Positions 51,994-61,156 are shown, counted from the first letter of the stretch. The stretch: 64,000 bases of DNA from Desulfovibrio desulfuricans DSM 642 (GCF_000420465.1 NZ_ATUZ01000017.1:62001-126000); one strand, 5' to 3'. Numbers and translations are program-made. Notes: generated by a model from the letters alone, not told the origin.

Positions 51994-53339
51994 TTTTGCT
52001 TCCAGATCGTGTAGTGTTTGATGAAAATATCTGCCAGACGCCGATTGTTGCGGGTCGGGTCAAACATATCCGCCGCAAGCTGTTTGCCGTTGCGCGCCAG
52101 TTCCTGAGCCAGGGCGTCGTCATCGGCAAGGCGTTGCAGGGCATCAGCCAGAGCTTCGGGGTCGTTGGGCGGCACGGCAAGGCCGGTTTTACCGTTGATC
52201 ACCACTTCAGGCAGGGCGTTGACCGTGGTGCTCACCACGGGCAGGCCGTAGGCCAAGGCCTCAATAACCGTGTTTGGAATGCCATCGCGGCGGCCAGATT
52301 CGTGCACCACGCAGGGCGCTGCAAAAATGTCGTGCTCGGCCAGGATGTGCGGCAGTTCGTTGTGCGAAATAATGCCCGGCAGCAGCACACGGTCTTCAAG
52401 CCGCAGCTCCTCGCGCAGGCGCAGTATTTCGGCTTCCATACGCCCAAGACCCATAACAGCGCCGCCGCCGCCAGCAAGGGTAAGCCTGAAATCCACGCCC
52501 CTGTCGCGCAGGATGGCGCAGGCCTTGATCAGCACGTCAAAACCCTTGGTAACGTCAAACCGCCCCAGAGCCAGAAGACGCACTGGGCGCTCCATGGGCT
52601 GCTGTGTCTGGGCATGTTCCTGTGCCTTGGGTGCGGCGATGCTTGCGGCTGTTTCAGTTTCTGGCAAGGGCGGCAGGGTCAGGCTGTTGTAGATCAGCTC
52701 TACCTTGCCCTTGGCCTGCCCCTTGGCAAAAACCTCGATACGGGTTTTGTCCGCCTCGTTGTTGGCACGTACAAAGAAGGCTGCGGTCAGCTTGTCGCCG
52801 AGGTCCGGGTCTGCTGGCTCCAGATTGTCGCCGCGCGCGGCAGTGGCAAAGGGCAATCCGGCGATCTGCGAGGCAACCCAGGCAGCTGTGGCAGTGCCGC
52901 GCGGCCAGGGAGCGTAGACCATGTCTATGCCGGCTTCGCTGAAAAGGCGGCCCAGGTACATGCCGGCGCAGAATGCCCAAAGGTTTTCCCCCAGCGTTTC
53001 CCAGCTGCGCCAGCGGCGGAAGATGGCCCTGCGGAAGAGGCGTCCGGTACGCAGCGGGTGCAGCGCAATCTGCCGGAAGCATTCACCCAGCACACGCCCC
53101 AGAGCGCGCATGCCGTAGGTGCGTGTTTCTCCGGCTACGGCCCGCATTTCGTTGGAACAGTGGCGCAGGTTGGGGCCGTACAGGCTGTAGACGGAAAGCG
53201 GCAGAAGCCCCTTGAGGCCTTCCACTTCCCTGAAGATAAAGGGCTGTGTAAACAGCGGATACCACAGCAGAACATAGGCCACGTGGGGCAGGCCCGTCTT
53301 GAATACGGGGCGGGAGGCCTTGGTGCTGGTTTCCGTCAT
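51981..53339 (-). CDS. Glycosyltransferase family 4-like protein (first copy)
   Basis: A 452-residue cytoplasmic GT-B glycosyltransferase. The N-domain opens HVAYVLLWYPLFTQPFIFRE. The C-terminal half has LLALGRFDVTKGFDVLIKA, the LPGIISHNELPHIL strand, and the nucleotide-sugar site DGIPNTVIEALAYGLPVV. A paralogue with the same opening and the same DGIPN motif lies at 54474-55841. GGAG lies seven bases before the ATG at 53339. The stop overlaps asnB. The donor sugar cannot be told from the sequence. Confidence 0.88.
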   Translation of the reverse strand: MTETSTKASRPVFKTGLPHVAYVLLWYPLFTQPFIFREVEGLKGLLPLSVYSLYGPNLRHCSNEMRAVAGETRTYGMRALGRVLGECFRQIALHPLRTGRLFRRAIFRRWRSWETLGENLWAFCAGMYLGRLFSEAGIDMVYAPWPRGTATAAWVASQIAGLPFATAARGDNLEPADPDLGDKLTAAFFVRANNEADKTRIEVFAKGQAKGKVELIYNSLTLPPLPETETAASIAAPKAQEHAQTQQPMERPVRLLALGRFDVTKGFDVLIKACAILRDRGVDFRLTLAGGGGAVMGLGRMEAEILRLREELRLEDRVLLPGIISHNELPHILAEHDIFAAPCVVHESGRRDGIPNTVIEALAYGLPVVSTTVNALPEVVINGKTGLAVPPNDPEALADALQRLADDDALAQELARNGKQLAADMFDPTRNNRRLADIFIKHYTIWKQKCAV

Positions 53340-53457
53340 GGTTGTCTCCAAATGCGGCGGGCCTTTCTCAGCTGGTTGCTGGGTATTAATGCTGTCGCCG
53401 TCTCTTTGTGCATGTATGATCAAGGTTTACTTGTAAAATTTCTCTTGAAAAATCGTG

Positions 53458-54477
53458 CTATGGGGTGGCAGGCCCGCCGGTCCAGTCGCCCTTGCCCAGC
53501 AGGGTGGGGGCTGTTGGCCCAAGCTCGCAGCGCAGTTCGTCCATGGTCACGCACCGCACACTGTAATGCCTGTGCAGCCAGTTGAGCCAGTCTGCAACTT
53601 TGCGCGTGAAGCGCGCCACGGCTGCGGCGTCAGGCAGGTGAGGCGTGCCGCCGGGCATCATTTCTGATGAATGCCAGGTCAGGGAAAGCACCCGTCCGCC
53701 ACGGGCCGCAAAGATTTTTGTAATGGCGCACATGGCCCACAGGGGATGGTAAACTGGCAGCAGAGCCAGCGCTCCCCAGTTTTTCAGGCTGGCGCGAATT
53801 TTTTTGCCAGCCGGGCCGGACACGCTGCGCAACAGGGCCGGAAGCTGCGGAACGAGAGGGGTCACTGTGAGGGGAACTTCAAAAATTCTGTCGTTTCCCA
53901 CCGAAACCCAGTATGGAGTGCCTGGCGCGTCAAAATGGTTGGGGCCCTGCATTGGCGTGGGCGCGCAGTGCAGGGGGCGCACCGAGGCATCGCAAAGAAT
54001 GCCTGCGGCGGCCAGAAGGGGCCAGTGCTGGCGGTGCAGATCCCATCTGCCCATGCGGAAGGAAGTGAGCGGCGCGCTCTGCACTGCCCGGCCAGCCTCC
54101 ATAAGCGCAGCGAGTTTGGCGGCGAACAGGGTGTTGGACAGTGCTGCAGCGGGTACGCTGTCGGCCATGTCGGGCAGGGTTTGCTCCGACCCGTCAAGCG
54201 CCAGAGGCGGCGTGTTCCAGTGGTGCAGGTGCGCGCCAATTTCCGCATGGTGCTCGTCACGCAGCCATGCCAGGGTCTCGTGGGATGTTTTATCCGCCAG
54301 CACGCTGTGGGCGCAGAACAAGGTGGGGCGTACGCCCATAGTGCAGAAAGGGGCCAAGGCCCTCAAGCTGGAGGTGTTGCGCGTGGAAAAGCCACGGCGG
54401 GCGTAGTGTCCGCCAAAGAGGCCTTCTTCTTCAACGTCCAGACTGACGGCCAGATAGAGCGGCTGTTTGACGCTCAT
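53458..54477 (-). CDS. Polysaccharide deacetylase-like protein (NodB fold)
   Basis: A 339-residue protein of the WalW/polysaccharide deacetylase type. The metal-site aspartate would be in LAVSLDVEEEG near the N-terminus, and the HxxxH-like pair is in GAHLHHWNTPP. TSFRMGRWDLHRQHW and LTWHSSEMMPGGTPHLPD supply later conserved positions. It has no signal peptide, so it would act in the cytoplasm, for example on a lipid-linked or nucleotide-activated N-acetyl sugar. The start overlaps the upstream glycosyltransferase stop (ATGA), and it lies 118 bases before the next glycosyltransferase. Confidence 0.8.
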   Translation of the reverse strand: MSVKQPLYLAVSLDVEEEGLFGGHYARRGFSTRNTSSLRALAPFCTMGVRPTLFCAHSVLADKTSHETLAWLRDEHHAEIGAHLHHWNTPPLALDGSEQTLPDMADSVPAAALSNTLFAAKLAALMEAGRAVQSAPLTSFRMGRWDLHRQHWPLLAAAGILCDASVRPLHCAPTPMQGPNHFDAPGTPYWVSVGNDRIFEVPLTVTPLVPQLPALLRSVSGPAGKKIRASLKNWGALALLPVYHPLWAMCAITKIFAARGGRVLSLTWHSSEMMPGGTPHLPDAAAVARFTRKVADWLNWLHRHYSVRCVTMDELRCELGPTAPTLLGKGDWTGGPATP

Positions 54478-55841
54478 GCGTGACCTGCCGCTCCGGCTTT
54501 CATGGCGGCGGGGATGCCGTCCCCCGCGGTGCTTCCGGTTTGTCCGCCGGAATGGCTCCAGTAACGATGGCTTTCATCCACATAAAGGCGCAGCAAGGCC
54601 GTGATGTTGTTTTCCCGGTCAAACATTTTTTCAACGCGGGCGCGGCCTGCCTCGGCCATGCGGCTTGCGTGCTCCCGGTCTTCAACCATATGCCGTACGG
54701 CATCGGCAAGAGCGCGCGGGTTGCGTTGCGGGGTAAGCAGGCCGGTTTCTCCGTTGATGATTACTTCGGAGATGCCGCACACGTCTGTGGCAATGACGGG
54801 CATGCGGTGCGAGAGGGCTTCCATGATCACGTTGGGGATGCCGTCGCGGTCGCCGTTGGAATGGACAACGCTCGGCATGATGAGCATGTCGTGGTCGAGC
54901 ATGTAGCCGCATATCTGGTCGTGCGGGATAAAGCCCGGCATGTGCACAATACTTTTAAGGCCCAGCCGGTCGCGCATACCCATGAGCTTGAGCCGCCAGC
55001 GCCCGTTGCCCACGAGGGTCAGGCTCACAGGCACGTTTTCTCTCTGGAGGCGCGCCATGGCGGAGAGCAGGTCGGGAAAACCCTTGGTGCGCGCAAAGCG
55101 TCCCACCGCCAGCAGGCGGTATGGGGGGCGCATGCTGACTGCACACTGCCCCTTGGGGGTAAATGTAAGGCTGTTGTAAATGGCGTGCACTTTATATTCC
55201 TGCCCGACAGGGCAGAACTTGCGTAGCCAGCTCACATTGGCGTGGTTGTTGGTGCGGATAAAGAGCGCATCTGCGGATTTTTCCCGCAGCAGGCCGTCCT
55301 CCGGGTAGATGTCGCCAGCGCGGCCCGTAAAGGCAAAGGGAATGCCCGTGAGGCGCGAAGCCACCCATGATGCCGTTGCCGGGCCGTTGGCCCACGGGGA
55401 GTGGATAAGCTTGACGCCATCCCTCACGCACAATTCGGCCAGCAAAAAGCCTGCCATGAAGCACCACAGATTTTCACCCAGGGACTCCATGTTGCGCATG
55501 CGATGGAAAAACCCCTTGCGCATGAGGCCCCATACCTTGAGCGGATTGCGTGAAAGCGCACGTATGAAAGCCCGGAGAATGCGCACTGTGCCGCCAACGC
55601 CCATGCGTTCCACAGGCCCGGTAAACTTGCGCATTTCTTCGCTACAGCCGCTCAGGCTTTTACCATACATAGTATAGGCGCGCACAGGCAATCCCCGCGC
55701 CATAAGCTGCACAACCTCGCGAAAGATGAACGTTTCGGAGGAGAGGGGAAACCAAAGCAGAACATAGGCAACAACCGGCAAGGCGTCTATTTTCGGTTGT
55801 GATGCGCTCTGCTCTGCTTCTGCGCCATCAATATGCGTCAT
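54474..55841 (-). CDS. Glycosyltransferase family 4-like protein (second copy)
   Basis: A 455-residue paralogue of the product of 51981-53339. Shared features are the opening VVAYVLLWFPLSSETFIFRE, the segment SLGENLWCFMAGFLLAEL, LLAVGRFARTKGFPDLLSA, and DGIPNVIMEALSHRMPVIAT. GGAG lies seven bases before the ATG at 55841. It overlaps the deacetylase by four bases and follows the oxoamine synthase gene by 174 bases containing three hairpins. The pair of copies suggests two related glycosidic bonds in one repeating unit. Confidence 0.88.
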   Translation of the reverse strand: MTHIDGAEAEQSASQPKIDALPVVAYVLLWFPLSSETFIFREVVQLMARGLPVRAYTMYGKSLSGCSEEMRKFTGPVERMGVGGTVRILRAFIRALSRNPLKVWGLMRKGFFHRMRNMESLGENLWCFMAGFLLAELCVRDGVKLIHSPWANGPATASWVASRLTGIPFAFTGRAGDIYPEDGLLREKSADALFIRTNNHANVSWLRKFCPVGQEYKVHAIYNSLTFTPKGQCAVSMRPPYRLLAVGRFARTKGFPDLLSAMARLQRENVPVSLTLVGNGRWRLKLMGMRDRLGLKSIVHMPGFIPHDQICGYMLDHDMLIMPSVVHSNGDRDGIPNVIMEALSHRMPVIATDVCGISEVIINGETGLLTPQRNPRALADAVRHMVEDREHASRMAEAGRARVEKMFDRENNITALLRLYVDESHRYWSHSGGQTGSTAGDGIPAAMKAGAAGHA

Positions 55842-55864
55842 GGTTTTCTCCGCTGCAAACAAGA

Positions 55865-55975
55865 GCCGGGCCACTTGGCCCGGCACGGCAGACGGAGGTT
55901 CCATCTGCCCGAAAATGCGAACATGTCTCACAATCGCACAGTTGCGATCCTCAAGCGGGCGATGTAACGCCCGCT
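55865..55975 (-). other. Three consecutive hairpins in the oxoamine synthase-glycosyltransferase spacer
   Basis: In the 174-base spacer: AGCGGGCG/CGCCCGCT (55954-55961 with 55968-55975), ATCGC/GCGAT (55933-55937 with 55944-55948) and GCCGGGCC/GGCCCGGC (55865-55872 with 55877-55884). None is followed by a T-run on the minus strand, so they are more likely mRNA-processing or stability elements than terminators. Confidence 0.5.
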
Positions 55976-56015
55976 CAAGCGACAGTTCGACCACGCAACA
56001 CGGGTCGCTATGAAG

Positions 56016-57335
56016 TTACGCCTGCCCGCTCTCGCTGGCGTTCTGGCGCTTGTAGTCGTCCACAATGGCCCAGGCCTTGGGGATTTCTTCCTTCACGGCA
56101 TCCAGCGCAGTGCGGATATGTCCTTCCGTATGGGCTGCGGAAAGGAAGAAACGCAGACGGTCAGTGCCTTCTTTAACAGCAGGGAAGGTGATGGGCATCA
56201 CATAGATGCCGCGCTTGAACAGTGCGTTGGACAAAAAGCCCGCAACCATGGGGTCGCCCACCATGACCGGCACAACGGCATAGCCCTGGGCCGCGCCCGT
56301 ATCAAGGCCAATGCTGGCGGCGTAGTCCACAAAGAAGTGCGAAATCTTCTGCAGCTTGTGCACCCGCTCTGGTTCGCGCAGCATGATGTCCAGAGCCTTG
56401 TGGCAGGCCACGGCGATAATGGGGGGCATGCCCACGCTGAAAACAAAGCCCGGCGAACCGTACTTGAGAAATTCGATCAGCTCGTGGCTGCCGGCAATAA
56501 AGCCGCCGCAACCGCACATGGATTTGGAGAGCGTGCTCATCCACATGTCCACATCGGTGGGATCAATATTGAAATGCTCGTGCGCGCCACGGCCCGTTGC
56601 GCCAAGCACGCCAAGGGAGTGGGCTTCGTCCACAAGCAGCATGCAGTCGTAACGTTTCTTCAGTTCAATGATGCGCGGCAGATCGGGGATGTTGCCGTCC
56701 ATGCTGAACAGGCCTTCGGTAACGATAACGGCGCGCTTGTGTTCACCACGTTTGGCCTTGAGCATTTCTTCAAGGGCATCGCAATCGTTGTGGGCGTATG
56801 AGTAGCGCGATGCGCCGGAGAGACGCGCGCCCTGCACCAGCGAGTTGTGGGCCAGACCGTCATGGAAGATGGCGTCGCGGTGGCCGAAAAGAAAGCCAAG
56901 GGTCGAGACGTTGGTGGCGTGGCCGCTCACATAGATGATGCAGTCTTCCACCCCGTACAGGTCGGCCAAGGCACGCTCAAGCTCACGGTGGGGCGGACGT
57001 TCGCCGCCGACCAGGCGGCTGGCGCCAGCTGAGGTGCCGTAAATGGCAGCCGCTTCGCTGACGGCCGAGGTGATCTCGGGGTGAGCGTTGATATCCAGAT
57101 AGTCGTACGTGGAAAAATTGAGATATTCTTTGCCGGCAATGAACGTGGTGGCTTTGGCCGCGCGCTCATGGCAAAGAAACAGAGGATTTTCCATCCCCAT
57201 CTTGGCTCCCATTTCCACAAGCCGATCAAAGGCGAGCTTGGAACGCGTGCGGTTAAATCCGGAAGCGCTGTTTTCGGCGGCGTCGGGAGTTTGCACCGCC
57301 TCTTGGCCAGCCTGATAGGAATGGTTGTTCTTCAT
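56016..57335 (-). CDS. Alpha-oxoamine synthase (PLP-dependent; AONS / serine palmitoyltransferase / RkpG-like)
   Basis: A 439-residue PLP enzyme of the family that joins an acyl thioester to an amino acid with loss of CO2, giving an alpha-amino ketone (BioF, KBL, SPT, CqsA, RkpG). The PLP lysine is K271 in STLSKSMCGCGGF, with LLVDEAHSLG at 234-242 and the GTSAGASRLVGG entry loop at 100-111. In place of the usual BioF-type SKALG there is SKSMCGCGGF. It lacks the biotin gene context, so it is unlikely to be bioF. GAGG lies close before the ATG at 57335, and a very good sigma-70 promoter stands at 57425-57453. It is the first gene of the glycosyltransferase unit and is divergent from the polyketide-synthase-like gene, which can supply the acyl carrier. 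Confidence 0.88.
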   Translation of the reverse strand: MKNNHSYQAGQEAVQTPDAAENSASGFNRTRSKLAFDRLVEMGAKMGMENPLFLCHERAAKATTFIAGKEYLNFSTYDYLDINAHPEITSAVSEAAAIYGTSAGASRLVGGERPPHRELERALADLYGVEDCIIYVSGHATNVSTLGFLFGHRDAIFHDGLAHNSLVQGARLSGASRYSYAHNDCDALEEMLKAKRGEHKRAVIVTEGLFSMDGNIPDLPRIIELKKRYDCMLLVDEAHSLGVLGATGRGAHEHFNIDPTDVDMWMSTLSKSMCGCGGFIAGSHELIEFLKYGSPGFVFSVGMPPIIAVACHKALDIMLREPERVHKLQKISHFFVDYAASIGLDTGAAQGYAVVPVMVGDPMVAGFLSNALFKRGIYVMPITFPAVKEGTDRLRFFLSAAHTEGHIRTALDAVKEEIPKAWAIVDDYKRQNASESGQA

Positions 57336-57424
57336 GCCTCGTCCTCGTAAATTTGTCCAAAAAAGCCGTGCCTGGTGGGCCAGATGAGGGCCGAAATCCG
57401 GCAGGCGCAACACTGTAAGGAGTC

Positions 57425-57453
57425 AGTATAGCCAAAGTAAGATGTTATGGCAA
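57425..57453 (-). promoter_or_regulatory. Strong sigma-70 promoter for the oxoamine synthase-polysaccharide unit
   Basis: On the minus strand, TTGCCA (57448-57453), exactly 17 bases, and TATACT (57425-57430). This is the best consensus match I found in the window. The leader before the ATG at 57335 would be about 83 bases. Confidence 0.65.
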
Positions 57454-57658
57454 GTCGCGTGTGGGGCGGCTCTGTTGAAAGCTTTGCAGGCAGTGCTGTT
57501 CTATTGGCTGCGCGGTAAAAGAGTTTGCGGGCACTGGCTGGACAAGCATGATGATATCTACTAACATAATCCTTTACCCAAATGGCTGTTATGCCCCTTT
57601 TTGCCCTGCCTCGGCCCTGTCGGGTTGCCGGGCCTTGGCCCTTTACAGGCACAAAGAT
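57454..57658 (+). other. Upstream region of the polyketide-synthase-like gene
   Basis: This half of the divergent spacer should hold the plus-strand promoter. CATAAT near 57566 is the best -10-like element but has no matching -35 at 16-18 bases. In-frame start codons at 57548 and 57551 lack ribosome sites. Confidence 0.35.
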
Positions 57659-60600
57659 ATGCGTCAGGACTACGAAAATCCAGTACCAGGCACCCTCCAA
57701 GACGAAATAGTTCTTGATGGCGTGCGTTATGCCAACCTGCAACAGGCTGGCCAGCAGTGGCGCATTGGTGCCGTCAACCCCGCATGGCGGCAGGAATTAC
57801 TGGCTCTGCCAGCAAATCCCGATGCCGAAGCCCTTGCCCGGCTGGAAGCGCGCGGCCTGTGGATTGCGCCGGAGCGGGCTGACGGCCCGCCGCCTTTGGC
57901 GGTGATGTGCTGCGGTCTTGGGGCGGTCTGGCCCGGGATGGGCCGCGAACTGTACGACAATTTTCCCGCAGCCCGAGCGGCCATGGATCGCATTGCCGCC
58001 GTGGCGGACTGGGACGTCCTTGGCCTCATGGATGAAACGGGCGTGGAGAAAATCAGCCTTACCCGCTGGCAATCTCCTTACGTATTCATGCTGGAGTATG
58101 CCCAGTGGAGCGTGTTGGCTTCGCTGGGGCTGAATCCTTCGCTTTTTTGCGGCCACAGCCTTGGCGAAATGATCGCGCTCTGTTTTTCAGGCATACTGGC
58201 CCCTGAAGTGGCGTGGTATATTCTGGACACGCGCGCCGTACACATGTCGGAGCTGGAGGCAGGGGCCTCCCGCGAAACTGGCATGATGGCCGTGCATGCA
58301 GATGCCGAGACCATCAACGAAGCCTGCGCCACATGGCCCGCCCTGTACGTATCCAATTACAACACGCCGCATCAGTTTATTCTGAGCGGCCCCCGCGGGG
58401 TGTTGCAGGAAGCCCGCAAGAGCCTGCGCAAGCGCCGCATCCCTGCCATTGTGCTCAATGTGAGCCTGGCTTTTCACCATCCCAGCATGCGCGTGTTGCG
58501 CGACATTTCTTTGCGCCGCCTGAGCGCCCTCGACATGTCTGCGCCCGAAAGACCCATGCTGAGCGGTATTACCGCAGATTTCTACCCTGAAGATCAGCCC
58601 TCCATCTGGCAGTACATCGCCGATCTTGATGAAAATTCCGTGCGGTGGACAGAATCTGTGCAGACCATGTGGAACCGTGAGGGCATACGGTATTTTCTTG
58701 AACTTGGCCCGCAGGATACGCTGTGCAGCCTTGTGGCTGACAATGAGCCGCAGGCAAAATGCCTGACCGCAGGGCGCAAGGGGAAAGAAGTCGAGGCCAT
58801 GCGGCAGGCCTGCGCTCATCTGTATTCGCTGGGGTATCTGCGGCGGGATGCCGTCGCCCGGCGGGCACAGCATGCGGCAAGCGGCGGCGAAGCCCGCATG
58901 CTGGCCTGCAAACCGGCGCCCCACTGTGGTTTACGTCCCGCTGTGGTTGGCAATGGTGCAAATGCCTGCGCTTCGGCGGCATCAGATGCATCGCAATCCA
59001 GTGTCATGGAAACAGCAAAGACTGAGTTTGCTGATTCTGCTGCCGCTGCGTCGGACTCCGTACCTGTAACGGCATCCTATACCGAAAGCATGGCGGTCGT
59101 TCTGCAAATTCTGGCTCAGGCCTGTGGCAGACCGGTTGAGGACCTGCGTCCAGAAATGGATCTGCGTTATGATCTTGCCCTGCGCTCCAGTCGCTTTCCC
59201 CATATTGTGCAGGATGTGGAAAAGGCCCTTGGCATTACCGTCAATTTTGAAGATCTGTTGCAGGTATCAACCATCGGAGATCTTGGCCGGGTGCTTTCCG
59301 GCGGTTCCGCGTTTGCGGGGCAGGCTGAACACCCCGCAGAAAGGGTCAGTGCAACTGCAAAACGCTGTGCGGAGCCTTTGCGCAGGTTTGCCCCCCTTAA
59401 GGCCTTGCCCCCTGATGGGCACAATAGTGATCTGCGCCTTGAGCCTCTGCCGCTTGATCACGGTGCTTCCGGGATAAATCTGCAGCATGGCGATGTGGTG
59501 TTCCTCTGCGTGCTGGATGCTCACATATTGCCCCGCCTGCTGAGCGGCATTGCACCTTTGGGATGCGTGCTGGGTGTGCCTCGGCCACTGCTTGAGCGGT
59601 GCGCGCCCCTTGCCAAGGCCGGGGCAAACCTGGTGCCGCTCGATATCGACCTGGAAAAAGGCGGCGAAATCGCCCTTGTAGCCAGTCAGTTGCAGGCGGC
59701 CGTAGCAGCTTTCGCACAGGCACAGGGCAGAGTGGACGGTTTGTTTTTTGTGCCGCCTGTCCCGGCTGGGATCATGGTTGCGCCTTCTGCCGATGACGTG
59801 CCACCACATGCTGCGCCGGAGCGCCTTGGCGCGTTGATGGAATCGGCAATTGCGGCCGCCGTTCCGTACGGCTTGCGCTTTGCCGGCAGTTGCTCCGTGC
59901 TGCCGCCCGAAGTGGAAAACTGTATTTTTGACGCCCCGCTGGAAGAAGCCCTGGATGCGGCGGCTCACGCCCATGGTGTGGCTGTGCGGGCAATCCGTAT
60001 GTTGCACGGCCCCGAAAGGGCGAGCCTTGACGAATGGGGCGACATGCTGGCGCGTGAAATTCTTTGTGGCACAGTCGAACAGGTGATCTGGGCACGGCCA
60101 GGGGCCATTGACGGCCCGGTTGTTTGCGAGGAGCCGTCCGTCCGGGACATCATCAAGGAGAATCCATTGAGGTTCCCGCTGGTGTTTCCTGAGCCGCAGC
60201 CTGCATACCGATCAACCGCCACCCTGTTTCAGGGGGGCTGCCATTTTTCGCATTTTGCCGACAAAGCGCTGGCGCTGCACGGCGCGCAGCAGGGTAACTG
60301 CCTTGGGTCTGATGTGCCGCGTCTGCCAGTTTGCCGCAGTCTGGAGGCCATGCTCGAAAGCTCGAGGCAGGCTTTGCCCTGGCTGACAGTTACTGGCTTT
60401 TGCGATTTGCGGTTTTTTGATGCGCCGGAATTGCCGTCTGGCATCACTCGCGAATGCCGGGTGACAGCAGAGGCGGAACCCTGGCTGATGCAGGAAAACG
60501 TCATGACGCGCATGTGCCGCAGTGAGCTTGCAGTGCGCGGCCTGACGCCCAACGGCAGGCATACTGCCCAGTATGCCCCGGTAAGCGAGGGCATGGTGTG

Positions 60601-61156
60601 GCTTGCGGCCCATCGCAGCAGTGTGCGCCCCCTGTGGGAAGAGGTGCCCGCGGCAGCCTCCGTGGCAAGCCCTGTGCTGGACACCGGGCCACTCTATAAA
60701 GCAGTCGGGCTTGGCCGTGAGTGGCGTTTTGTGGATAACTTCTGCACGCTGCCCGATGACTTGTTTTCTGGCATGCTGAGTTTGCCCCAGACATGCATTG
60801 CCCCCGGAGCTGATTCTGGCTATAGTGGCGACATGCTTGTGGTGGAGGGCGTATTGCAGGCTGCATGGCTTGCCATAACATCCGAATACTCCAAGGATTT
60901 TTCTGACACTGCCGCTCTTGCTGCCGCTATGCAGGAGTGGGCTTTGCATGCTGTGGGCTTTATCCGCATCGGGCCGGTCCGTGCTGATGGCCCCTTGCGC
61001 ATATTGATGCAGCGTTCCTGGGCCAATGCGCGGTTGCGTCGTTTTGACGCGCAGGTCATTGATCAGGAAGGGCATGTTTTTTTGACAATTCACCATCTTG
61101 AATTTGACCGATGCGATCAGGCCGGGCTTTCCCCTGCCGTAAATCCCTCGGCATAA
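57659..61156 (+). CDS. Polyketide/fatty-acid synthase-like protein: acyltransferase, carrier, ketoreductase-like and dehydratase-like regions, no ketosynthase
   Basis: A 1165-residue multidomain protein. Acyltransferase, about 70-390: CGLGAVWPGMG at the start (the family's GQG glutamine is a leucine here), nucleophile Ser167 in GHSLGE, an arginine in LDTRAVHM at the malonyl-carboxylate position, YNTPHQFILSG, and a histidine pair H273-H274 in AFHHPSM. Carrier domain, about 470-560: the phosphopantetheine serine would be Ser510 in LALRSSRF, with Arg in place of the usual Asp. About 610-850: a Rossmann-like region resembling a degenerate ketoreductase without a glycine-rich loop. About 880-1160: a double-hotdog dehydratase-like region with VEGVLQAAW. 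The start is uncertain; 57659 has only a weak ribosome site. No ketosynthase is encoded here. Efflux genes follow after 52 bases. Confidence 0.8.
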   Translation: MRQDYENPVPGTLQDEIVLDGVRYANLQQAGQQWRIGAVNPAWRQELLALPANPDAEALARLEARGLWIAPERADGPPPLAVMCCGLGAVWPGMGRELYDNFPAARAAMDRIAAVADWDVLGLMDETGVEKISLTRWQSPYVFMLEYAQWSVLASLGLNPSLFCGHSLGEMIALCFSGILAPEVAWYILDTRAVHMSELEAGASRETGMMAVHADAETINEACATWPALYVSNYNTPHQFILSGPRGVLQEARKSLRKRRIPAIVLNVSLAFHHPSMRVLRDISLRRLSALDMSAPERPMLSGITADFYPEDQPSIWQYIADLDENSVRWTESVQTMWNREGIRYFLELGPQDTLCSLVADNEPQAKCLTAGRKGKEVEAMRQACAHLYSLGYLRRDAVARRAQHAASGGEARMLACKPAPHCGLRPAVVGNGANACASAASDASQSSVMETAKTEFADSAAAASDSVPVTASYTESMAVVLQILAQACGRPVEDLRPEMDLRYDLALRSSRFPHIVQDVEKALGITVNFEDLLQVSTIGDLGRVLSGGSAFAGQAEHPAERVSATAKRCAEPLRRFAPLKALPPDGHNSDLRLEPLPLDHGASGINLQHGDVVFLCVLDAHILPRLLSGIAPLGCVLGVPRPLLERCAPLAKAGANLVPLDIDLEKGGEIALVASQLQAAVAAFAQAQGRVDGLFFVPPVPAGIMVAPSADDVPPHAAPERLGALMESAIAAAVPYGLRFAGSCSVLPPEVENCIFDAPLEEALDAAAHAHGVAVRAIRMLHGPERASLDEWGDMLAREILCGTVEQVIWARPGAIDGPVVCEEPSVRDIIKENPLRFPLVFPEPQPAYRSTATLFQGGCHFSHFADKALALHGAQQGNCLGSDVPRLPVCRSLEAMLESSRQALPWLTVTGFCDLRFFDAPELPSGITRECRVTAEAEPWLMQENVMTRMCRSELAVRGLTPNGRHTAQYAPVSEGMVWLAAHRSSVRPLWEEVPAAASVASPVLDTGPLYKAVGLGREWRFVDNFCTLPDDLFSGMLSLPQTCIAPGADSGYSGDMLVVEGVLQAAWLAITSEYSKDFSDTAALAAAMQEWALHAVGFIRIGPVRADGPLRILMQRSWANARLRRFDAQVIDQEGHVFLTIHHLEFDRCDQAGLSPAVNPSA

